Of a DNA stretch of 33,720 nt, positions 5,713-13,079 are shown in pieces. The notes under the pieces are model-generated. The model was not told the origin of the DNA. It did not search any database and saw nothing but the letters and a program-made list of their open reading frames with translations. The position numbers and the translations under genes were made by a program. The first letter of the stretch is position 1, and every line of letters starts with the position of its first letter. This stretch comes from an uncultured Oscillospiraceae bacterium (lineage in GTDB: Bacteria; Bacillota; Clostridia; Oscillospirales; Oscillospiraceae). The stretch is taken from contig CATABD010000022.1 in assembly GCA_949494735.1 (NCBI GenBank), forward strand, positions 1 to 33,720. Reading direction: 5' to 3'.

Positions 5713-8607
5713 ATGTTAGGCATCAACATGAACGACGTCATCACCACATTGGGCATGATTAAGGGCTATCTCATCGCCCTGGCCGTGGTGCTGGTGGTGG
5801 CCGTCGCGGTGACCGTCGCGGCCATGAAGCTGCCCAAGCCCACCAAGGGCATTGCCAGGGGTTCCGCCTGGATGGGCTTCATCGTGGCGCTGGTGATCAT
5901 CGTGGACATGATTCTCACCGGCCCGCTGTACGGCATCGTGGGCATGGCCCTGCGGGGCAGCGGCGACATCAGCGAGCAGAGCGTCACCGACGCCAGCGCC
6001 CTGTGCGAGGACATTGCCGACGAGGGCTTTGTGCTGCTCAAGAACGAGGGCGGCCTGCTCCCCCTGGGGGAGGGCGCCAAGGTGAACACCTTCGGCTGGT
6101 CGGCCACCAACCCCGTGTACGGCGGCACCGGCTCCGGCTCCCTGTCCGGGCTGTACCCCACCGTCACCCTGCTGGAGGGTATCAAGCAGGCGGGCATTGA
6201 GTACAATGAGGACCTGACCGGCTTCTACACCGGCTGGCGGGACAAGCGCCCCGGCATCGGCATGATGGGCCAGGACTGGACCTGCCCCGAGCCCACCATC
6301 GCCGAGTATGAGGCGGCGGGGATGTTCGACAAGGCGGCGGCCTATTCCGACGTGGCCATGATCGTCCTCTCCCGCGCCGGCGGCGAGGGCGCCGACCTGC
6401 CCACCAGCCTGGACCCCAACGTACCCGATACCTTCGCGGACGACGGCAAAGGCACCATGTTCTCCGCCTCCGGCCTGCGCTTCAGCGAGTACCCCGAGGA
6501 TCTGGGCCTGGATAAGCACTATCTGGAGCCCACCACCCGGGAGCTTGCCATGATTGAGAAGGTCACCAGCCAGTTCGACAAGGTGGTCGTGGTAATCAAC
6601 GCCTCCAACGCCATGGAGCTGGGATGGATTGAGGACTATCCCTCCATCAAGTCCGTCATCCTGGCCCCCGGCCCCGGCCAGACCGGCTTCAACGCCCTGG
6701 GCAATATCCTGTCCGGCAAGGTGAACCCCTCCGGCCGCACCGTGGACACCTTTGTGTACGACCTGACCGCAATCCCCGCTTTCAATAACATCGGGGAGTT
6801 CAAGTACACCAACCTGGACGATGTATCCCCCCTGTCCTACGGCTTCCCCGTGACCCCCAACTTTGTCAACTATGTGGAGGGCATCTACGTGGGCTACCGC
6901 TGGTATGAGACCGCCGCGGTGGAGGGCGCCATCGACTACGACAGCACGGTGGTTTACCCCTTCGGCTACGGCCTGAGCTACACCACCTTCCAGCAGGAGA
7001 TGGGCCCCATCTCCGAAGCTGATGGGACCATCAGCTTCGACGTCACCGTCACCAACACCGGCAGCGTGGCGGGCAAGGACGTGGTGGAGGTCTATTACAA
7101 CCCACCCTACACCAACGGCGGCATTGAGAAGGCCAGCGCCAACCTGGTGGCCTTCGACAAGACCGGGATCCTTGAGCCGGGCAAGTCCGAGACCGTGAAG
7201 ATCTCCTTCCAGGCGGAGGATATGGCGTCCTTCGACTATCAGGGTGCGGGCGCTTATGTGCTGGAGGCCGGCGACTACGTGATCTCCATCAACACTGACT
7301 CCCACAACGTCATCGACTCCCAGACCTATACCGTGGGCTCCACCGTCACCTACACCGGCGGCCGCGCCTCCGATGGCACCCCCGCCCTCTCCCAGTTTGG
7401 CTACGCCCAGGGCGATGTGACCTACCTGTCCCGCAAGGACGGCTTTGCCAACCATGACGCCGCGGTGGCCGCCCCCACCAATTTTGAGATGGCGGCCGAC
7501 GTGAAGGCCGGCTTCTATAACCACACCAATTACGATCCCACCCAGTTCAACGACAGCAACGACGCCGTGCCCACCACCGGGGCCAAGAACGGCCTGACGC
7601 TGATGGACCTGCGGGGCAAGGACTATGACAACCCCCAGTGGGAGAAGCTGCTGGACCAGCTCACTGTGGACGACATGGTGAACCTGATTGGCATCGGCGG
7701 CTACCAGAGCGTGGCCGTTGAGTCCGTGGGCAAGACCCAGCAGGTGGACTGCGACGGCCCCGCCTCCATCAACAACAACTTTACCGGCAAAGCGTCCATC
7801 GGCTTCCCCGCCGGCGTGGTCATCGCCGCCACCTGGAACACCGGCCTGGCCCATGATTTCGGCGCCAGCATCGGCAAGATGGCCGACGAGATGGACGTGT
7901 CCGGCTGGTACGCCCCCGCCATGAACATCCACCGCACCGCCTTCTCCGGCCGTAACTTCGAATATTACTCCGAGGACGGCTACCTGTCCGGGGCCATGGC
8001 CTCCACCGCCATCAACGGCGCGGCGGAGAGCGGCGTGTACTCCTTCATGAAGCACTTTGCCCTTAACGACCAGGAGACCCACCGCACCGACATGCTGTGC
8101 ACCTGGTCCAACGAGCAGGCCATCCGCGAGATTTACCTCAAGCCCTTCGAGATGTGCGTGAAGAACTACGAGGGTAAGTCCATGGCCGTGATGAGCGCCT
8201 TCAACTACATCGGCTATAAGTACGCCGGGGCCAACCCCGAGCTGCTCAACACCGTCCTGCGCGACGAGTGGGGCTTTAAGGGCATGGTGCTCACCGACTA
8301 CTTCGGCGGCTACGGCTACCAGGACGCCGATATCCAGATCCGCAACGGCGGCGACTTCTGCCTCACCCCCCAGATGATTGAGTTCAGCGGGCTCACCGAC
8401 AGGACCAGCGGCACCTCCCTCCAGGCGGCGCGGCAGGCCTGCAAGAACATCCTGTACACCACGGCCAACAGCCGTGCCTACGCCAACGGCGCGGGCGGCG
8501 GCCTGGCCGGCTGGGAGATCGCCATGTACGCCATCTCCGCCGTGGTCATTCTGGCCGCGGTGGCGGGCGAGGTGATGATTATCCGGGGCGCCAAGAAGAA
8601 GCGCTGA
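5713..8607 (+). CDS. Membrane-anchored GH3 glycosidase with reversed domain order
   Basis: A 964-residue GH3 enzyme, probably a beta-glucosidase or related exo-glycosidase. Hydrophobic helices lie at about residues 18-38 and 52-80, and another at 933-957 followed by a KKKR tail. The positive loop between helices 1 and 2 and the basic tail predict that the catalytic body faces outside, tethered at both ends. Domain order is reversed: the alpha/beta sandwich (VLLKNEGGLLPL near 107-118) comes first, then a fibronectin-III-like domain, then the TIM-barrel domain with the nucleophile Asp862 in LTDYFGG. Reversed-order GH3 enzymes are known from rumen Clostridia. The start at 5713 has GAGGAGG upstream; the frame is open further upstream but that part contains the promoter. 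Substrate specificity is not visible. Confidence 0.9.
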   Translation: MLGINMNDVITTLGMIKGYLIALAVVLVVAVAVTVAAMKLPKPTKGIARGSAWMGFIVALVIIVDMILTGPLYGIVGMALRGSGDISEQSVTDASALCEDIADEGFVLLKNEGGLLPLGEGAKVNTFGWSATNPVYGGTGSGSLSGLYPTVTLLEGIKQAGIEYNEDLTGFYTGWRDKRPGIGMMGQDWTCPEPTIAEYEAAGMFDKAAAYSDVAMIVLSRAGGEGADLPTSLDPNVPDTFADDGKGTMFSASGLRFSEYPEDLGLDKHYLEPTTRELAMIEKVTSQFDKVVVVINASNAMELGWIEDYPSIKSVILAPGPGQTGFNALGNILSGKVNPSGRTVDTFVYDLTAIPAFNNIGEFKYTNLDDVSPLSYGFPVTPNFVNYVEGIYVGYRWYETAAVEGAIDYDSTVVYPFGYGLSYTTFQQEMGPISEADGTISFDVTVTNTGSVAGKDVVEVYYNPPYTNGGIEKASANLVAFDKTGILEPGKSETVKISFQAEDMASFDYQGAGAYVLEAGDYVISINTDSHNVIDSQTYTVGSTVTYTGGRASDGTPALSQFGYAQGDVTYLSRKDGFANHDAAVAAPTNFEMAADVKAGFYNHTNYDPTQFNDSNDAVPTTGAKNGLTLMDLRGKDYDNPQWEKLLDQLTVDDMVNLIGIGGYQSVAVESVGKTQQVDCDGPASINNNFTGKASIGFPAGVVIAATWNTGLAHDFGASIGKMADEMDVSGWYAPAMNIHRTAFSGRNFEYYSEDGYLSGAMASTAINGAAESGVYSFMKHFALNDQETHRTDMLCTWSNEQAIREIYLKPFEMCVKNYEGKSMAVMSAFNYIGYKYAGANPELLNTVLRDEWGFKGMVLTDYFGGYGYQDADIQIRNGGDFCLTPQMIEFSGLTDRTSGTSLQAARQACKNILYTTANSRAYANGAGGGLAGWEIAMYAISAVVILAAVAGEVMIIRGAKKKR

Positions 8608-8681
8608 GCCATCGTGAACAAGCGAAGCGTGACAACAGGAGCCGAAACGTCCCCGCTCCCGCCGCAAGGCGGGGGTGGGGG

Positions 8682-8748
8682 CGGGAGGGCTTTGAACAAA
8701 TCCCGGGGAACCCGTCCCCGGATTTGTTCAGCGCCGCTCCCGTTTTTT
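8682..8748 (+). terminator. Compound hairpin terminator between the two GH3 genes
   Basis: An inner inverted repeat TGAACAAATCC... (8693-8708) / ...GGATTTGTTCA (8716-8730) is enclosed by CGGGAG (8682-8687) and CTCCCG (8737-8742), and TTTTTT follows (8743-8748). A separate short hairpin CCCGCC-GCAA-GGCGGG lies just upstream near 8659. The inner arms are A/T-rich unlike the surroundings and may belong to a small repeat family. Confidence 0.7.
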
Positions 8749-8795
8749 GGCGGGCACGCAGTTTATGATTATAAAACCAGTAAGGAGGAATTGGC

Positions 8796-11213
8796 TTGAA
8801 ACACGCGGACATCATCAAGCAAATGACCCTGGAGGAGAAGTGCTACCTCTTCTCCGGCAAGGACTTCTGGCAGACCCGGAGCATCGAGCGGTTGGGCGTG
8901 CCGAATATGACGCTATCAGACGGCCCCCACGGCATCCGCAAGCAGGCGGGGGAAGGGGACCAGCTGGGCCTGAATCCGTCCCTGCCCGCCACCTGCTTCC
9001 CCACCGCCGCCTCTATCGCCAACTCCTGGGATCCCGCCCTGGGTGAGGAGATCGGCCGCCGTCTGGGGGAGGAGGCAGCCTCCCAGGGGGTGGGCGTGGT
9101 GCTGGGCCCGGGGCTGAACGTGAAGAGATCCCCCCTGTGCGGGCGCAACTTTGAATATTTTTCCGAGGATCCCTATCTGGCGGGCAAGATGGCGGCCAGC
9201 TATATCCGGGGCATCCAGGAAAACGGCGTGTCCGCCTGCCCCAAGCACTTCGCCTGCAACTCCCAGGAGCTGAGGCGGATGGCCTCGGATTCTGTCCTGG
9301 ATGAGCGGACACTGCGGGAAATCTACCTAACCGGGTTTGAGATCGCGGTGAAAGAGGGCCATGCCAAGTCCATCATGTCCTCCTATAACCGCATCAACGG
9401 AGTGTACGCCAACGAGAATGAGCACCTTTTGCAGGAGATTTTGCGGGACGAGTGGGGCTTCGACGGCTTTGTGGTGTCCGACTGGGGCGGCTCCAACGAC
9501 CACGTGGAGGGTGTCCGGGCGGGTTCCCACCTGGAGATGCCAACCACCGGCGGCGATTCCGACCTGGAACTGGTCGAGGCCGTCAAGTCCGGCAGGCTCA
9601 GCGAGGAGTTGCTGGACCAGCGGGTGGACGAGTTGCTGGACGTGATTTTGGCCGTCACCAAGTCGGTGCAGCCCCTGGAGGGTAAGCCCTTTGACATCAA
9701 CGAGCACCACGCCATGGCGGCGAAGGCCAGCGAGCAGTCCGTTGTGCTGCTGAAAAACGAGGGCGGCATCCTGCCCCTAAAGAAGGGCGCGAAAGTGGCC
9801 GTCATCGGCGAGTTTGCCCAGAAGGCCCGGTATCAGGGCGCGGGCTCCTCGGTGGTCAATCCCACGCGCCTGGACAACGCCATGGACGTCATCAAAACCT
9901 TCGGCCTGGACGTGGCGGGCTTCGAGCCGGGTTACCCCCGCTCCGGGGCGGGCGACCCCGCCATGTGCTCCAGGGCGGCGGAGCTGGCGAAACAGGCGGA
10001 CGTGGTGCTGCTCTACATCGGCCTGGACGAGATCAGCGAGGCCGAGGGGCTGGACCGCTCCCACATGAAGCTGGCACAGAGCCAGGTTGATTTGATCGAA
10101 GCGGTGAGCGCCGCCAACCCCAACGTGGTGGCCGTCATGTCCGCCGGCTCTGCCGTGGAGATGCCATGGCTTGACAAGTGCAAGGCCCTGGTGCACGGCT
10201 ACCTGTGCGGCCAGGCGGGGGCCGGCTCTGTGCTGAAGGTGATTACGGGCCAGGTGAACCCCTCCGGCAAGCTGGCCGAGAGCTACCCCGTTCGCTATGA
10301 GGACGTGTCCTCCGCCCCCTATTTCCCCGCCAAGGAGCGCACTGCTGAGTACCGGGAGGGCCTGTTTGTGGGCTACCGCTACTTCGAGACGGCCAATGTG
10401 CCCGTGCTGTTCCCCTTCGGTTTCGGGTTGAGCTACACCAGTTTCGAGTATTCCGATTTGAAGGTGAGCGGCAAAGAGGCCACGTTCACCCTCAAAAACA
10501 GCGGCAAAATGGACGGGGCGGAGGTGGCCCAGCTCTATGTGTCCAAGCCGGATGGGGACGTGTTCCGCCCCGTTAAGGAGCTCAAGGGCTTTGCCAAGGT
10601 GTTCCTCAAGGCGGGGGAGAGTAAAACCGTCACCATCCCCCTGGACGACAAGGCGTTCCGCTATTTCAACGTGGACACCAACAAATTCGAGATCGAGGGT
10701 GGCCAGTGGACTATCATGATCGGCGCGTCAGTGGCGGATATCAAGCTCAGCGGTGCCGTGTCCGTCCGGGGCACCGGGGCCAAATCCCCCTATGACAAGG
10801 AGAAGTTCGCCAAGTATTTCAGCGGTGACATTAAGGACATCTCCGACGGGGAGTTCGAGGCGCTGCTGGGCCGCCCCATCCCCGACGGCCATTGGAGCGG
10901 CACCCTGGAGATGAACGACGCGCTGTGCCAGATGTACTACGCCAAGGGCGCCCTGGGGCGGTTTGCCTACAAAATCCTCACCCACTTTATCAACAAGAGC
11001 ATTGAGAAGGGCCAGCCCAACCTGAACCTGCTGTTCAACTACAACATGCCCTTCCGGGCCATCGCAAAAATGACGGGCGGCATCTGCACCATGGAGATGG
11101 CGGAGGGCATCCTCACCATCGTCAACGGCCACTTCTTCAAGGGCCTGGGGGCCGTCATCGGCGGGTTCGCCCGCTCCGGCAAGAAGCGCAAGGCGGCCGA
11201 CGCCATTCATTAA
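8796..11213 (+). CDS. GH3 beta-glucosidase, canonical domain order
   Basis: An 805-residue cytoplasmic GH3 enzyme without signal peptide, expected to remove terminal beta-linked glucose or a similar sugar from imported glycosides. Order is standard: TIM barrel (1-~290) with KRSPLCGRNFEYFSEDP, KHFACN and the nucleophile Asp229 in VVSDWGG; alpha/beta sandwich (~300-540) from SEQSVVLLKNEGGILPL; fibronectin-III-like domain (~570-650) with ELKGFAKVFLKAGESKTV. About 110 extra C-terminal residues rich in hydrophobic and basic positions follow, seen also in other Firmicutes GH3 proteins. The start is a TTG at 8796, chosen because AAGGAGG ends seven bases before it and the protein begins with the typical LTLEEKCYLFSGKDFW-like region. 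It is probably cotranscribed with the GtrA-like gene 16 bases downstream. No clear promoter is visible directly upstream. Confidence 0.92.
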   Translation: MKHADIIKQMTLEEKCYLFSGKDFWQTRSIERLGVPNMTLSDGPHGIRKQAGEGDQLGLNPSLPATCFPTAASIANSWDPALGEEIGRRLGEEAASQGVGVVLGPGLNVKRSPLCGRNFEYFSEDPYLAGKMAASYIRGIQENGVSACPKHFACNSQELRRMASDSVLDERTLREIYLTGFEIAVKEGHAKSIMSSYNRINGVYANENEHLLQEILRDEWGFDGFVVSDWGGSNDHVEGVRAGSHLEMPTTGGDSDLELVEAVKSGRLSEELLDQRVDELLDVILAVTKSVQPLEGKPFDINEHHAMAAKASEQSVVLLKNEGGILPLKKGAKVAVIGEFAQKARYQGAGSSVVNPTRLDNAMDVIKTFGLDVAGFEPGYPRSGAGDPAMCSRAAELAKQADVVLLYIGLDEISEAEGLDRSHMKLAQSQVDLIEAVSAANPNVVAVMSAGSAVEMPWLDKCKALVHGYLCGQAGAGSVLKVITGQVNPSGKLAESYPVRYEDVSSAPYFPAKERTAEYREGLFVGYRYFETANVPVLFPFGFGLSYTSFEYSDLKVSGKEATFTLKNSGKMDGAEVAQLYVSKPDGDVFRPVKELKGFAKVFLKAGESKTVTIPLDDKAFRYFNVDTNKFEIEGGQWTIMIGASVADIKLSGAVSVRGTGAKSPYDKEKFAKYFSGDIKDISDGEFEALLGRPIPDGHWSGTLEMNDALCQMYYAKGALGRFAYKILTHFINKSIEKGQPNLNLLFNYNMPFRAIAKMTGGICTMEMAEGILTIVNGHFFKGLGAVIGGFARSGKKRKAADAIH

Positions 11214-11229
11214 AAGGAGGAGTATTATT

Positions 11230-11730
11230 ATGGGCGGCATCAAAAAGTGGATCGACGAGCACCCTACCCTGTGGGAGTTTATCCTGTTCAACATCCTGTC
11301 CAACGTGGCCACCGTCACCAACTTCGTGGTTATGTGGGTGTGTACCGGCTTCATTTTCAAGTCCTTCAGCGGCCAGCCCTTCCAGTTCTTTATTTTCAAC
11401 TACACCACGCCGGAAAGCCTGATGCTGTGCGGCTTCCTCAGCTTCCTGGCGGCCACCGCCGCCGCCCAGACGGTGAACTTCTTCGTACAGAAGAACTGGG
11501 TGTTCAAGTCCAACGCCCAGTTTGCCCAGGCGGTGCCCAAGTATATCCTGCTGGCGGTGGTGCTGGTCATCCTGTCCGCGGCGCTGCCCGCCTACAGCCA
11601 GCAGCTGTTCATCAGCATCGGCATACCCGAGGGCCTGGCCCCCACCCTGGCCAACATCGTGAACATCCTCATGCAGGTGGTCATCAGCTACCCCGCCATG
11701 AAGTTCTGGATCATGCCCAACCAGAAGTGA
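11230..11730 (+). CDS. GtrA-like small membrane protein
   Basis: A 166-residue integral membrane protein with four hydrophobic helices (roughly residues 16-40, 62-82, 98-118 and 132-152). The motif NFFVQKNWVFKS between helices 2 and 3 is the signature of the GtrA/DPMS family, members of which are thought to help move undecaprenyl- or polyprenyl-linked sugars across the membrane or assist cell-surface polysaccharide synthesis. RBS AAAAGGAGG precedes the ATG. It follows the canonical GH3 gene by 16 bases and ends before a strong terminator, so it is the last gene of that unit. Why a GtrA protein pairs with GH3 glucosidases is unclear; the link is inferred only from gene order. Confidence 0.88.
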   Translation: MGGIKKWIDEHPTLWEFILFNILSNVATVTNFVVMWVCTGFIFKSFSGQPFQFFIFNYTTPESLMLCGFLSFLAATAAAQTVNFFVQKNWVFKSNAQFAQAVPKYILLAVVLVILSAALPAYSQQLFISIGIPEGLAPTLANIVNILMQVVISYPAMKFWIMPNQK

Positions 11731-11742
11731 TACGCTCCGCCG

Positions 11743-11784
11743 CGCAGGGCGCGCCCCACCGGGGGACGCGCCCTGCGTTTTTTT
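11743..11784 (+). terminator. Intrinsic terminator of the GH3-GtrA unit
   Basis: Perfect 11-bp stem CGCAGGGCGCG (11743-11753) / CGCGCCCTGCG (11767-11777), with further C/G pairing possible in the loop, then seven T residues. Confidence 0.92.
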
Positions 11785-11813
11785 GCCGTCGTGGAAATAT
11801 TTTGCCCGGGGGC

Positions 11814-11842
11814 TTGCGGCATCCGCCGCCAGGGGGTACAAT
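11814..11842 (+). promoter_or_regulatory. Sigma-A-type promoter for the GH88 operon
   Basis: TTGCGG (11814-11819), 17-base spacer, TACAAT (11837-11842). The leader to the GH88 start at 11916 would be about 67 bases. Confidence 0.7.
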
Positions 11843-11915
11843 GGGAACGTATATCCGGCCCGCCGGGAGCAGGGGATTGGCCCGCCCCCTGGATTTTTTC
11901 AGACGAGGTGCTTTT

Positions 11916-13070
11916 ATGAACAGACCCGTACCCATCACCGGCGCGCAGGCCCAGGCCGCGCTGGACAAGGCCGTGGAGCAGGTGCGTCTCAACCTGCCCA
12001 GGTACACAAAGAAATGCCAGCACCACTCCAGCGTGAACGGCGTCTACCCCGCCTGCAAAAACGAGGAGTGGACCTGCGGGTTCTGGCCGGGGGAAATCTG
12101 GCTGGCCTATGAGCGCACCCGTGACGGCGCCTTCCGGCAGGCGGGGCTGGCCTTGGTGGACAGCTTCGAGCGGCGCATCCGCCGGAAGGTGAAGGTGGCC
12201 CACCACGACATGGGCTTTTTGTACACCCCATCCTGCGTGGCGGCCTACAAGCTCACCGGGGAGGAAAAGGCCAGGCAGGCGGCCATCCTGGCCGCCGACC
12301 AGCTCGTCAGCCGCTTCCAGCCCAGGGGCGAGTTTATCCAGGCCTGGGGGCGGATGGGTTCGCCCATCAATTACCGTTTTATCATTGACTGCCTGTTGAA
12401 CCTGCCCCTGCTGTACTGGGCGTCCCGGGAGACGGGGGAGGAGAAGTACGCGGACATCGCCAAAAGGCACACCGCCACCTGCATGGCAAACTCCTTCCGG
12501 CCCGACGGCTCCACCTACCACACATTCTACATGCGCAAGGACGGCCGCCCCGGCCACGGCCGCACCTGCCAGGGCTATAAGGACGACAGCTTCTGGGCCA
12601 GGGGGCAGGCCTGGGGGGTGTACGGCTCCATCCTGAGCTACCGCTATACCGGCGAGTCCAAGGCGCTGGACACATTCAAGCGGGCGCTGGAGTTCTACCT
12701 CACCCGCCTGCCGGACGACCTAGTGCCCTGCTGGGATATGCTCTTCCAGCCTGACAGCGGCGAGCCACGGGACTCCTCCTCCGCCGCCATTGTGGCCTGC
12801 GGCCTGCTGGAGGCGGCACGCGTCCTCCCCCCGGGGGAGGGGGCGGAGTATGAGAGGCTGGCCCGGGAGATGGTGGGCAGCCTGGCAGCAGACTACGCCG
12901 TCCCTGTCCCCATGAAGGGCACGGGCCTCATCCTCCACGGTACATACAGCAAGAAGAGCCCTTATAACACCTGTTTCCCCGAGGGGGTGGACGAGTGCAC
13001 CTCCTGGGGCGACTTCTATTACATGGAGGCCCTCACCCGCCTGTGCGCGGACTGGGACCCCTACTGGTAA
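11916..13070 (+). CDS. Unsaturated glucuronyl hydrolase (GH88)
   Basis: A 384-residue cytoplasmic enzyme of the alpha6/alpha6-barrel GH88 family, which removes delta-4,5-unsaturated uronic acid from the non-reducing end of oligosaccharides released by polysaccharide lyases (for example from glycosaminoglycans). The two catalytic acids are visible: Asp98 in HHDMGFLY and Asp158 in FIIDCLLNLPLLYWA, spaced 60 residues, close to the 61-residue spacing of the characterised Bacillus enzyme (Asp88/Asp149). The EEWTCGFWPGEIWLAYE and DDSFWARGQAWGVYG motifs are also typical. The open frame extends upstream to 11247 through the GtrA gene, but the real start is ATG 11916 with GAGGTG five bases before. The next gene starts nine bases after the stop. 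No lyase or phosphotransferase gene for the substrate lies in view. Confidence 0.92.
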   Translation: MNRPVPITGAQAQAALDKAVEQVRLNLPRYTKKCQHHSSVNGVYPACKNEEWTCGFWPGEIWLAYERTRDGAFRQAGLALVDSFERRIRRKVKVAHHDMGFLYTPSCVAAYKLTGEEKARQAAILAADQLVSRFQPRGEFIQAWGRMGSPINYRFIIDCLLNLPLLYWASRETGEEKYADIAKRHTATCMANSFRPDGSTYHTFYMRKDGRPGHGRTCQGYKDDSFWARGQAWGVYGSILSYRYTGESKALDTFKRALEFYLTRLPDDLVPCWDMLFQPDSGEPRDSSSAAIVACGLLEAARVLPPGEGAEYERLAREMVGSLAADYAVPVPMKGTGLILHGTYSKKSPYNTCFPEGVDECTSWGDFYYMEALTRLCADWDPYW

Positions 13071-13079
13071 AGGAGCGGT

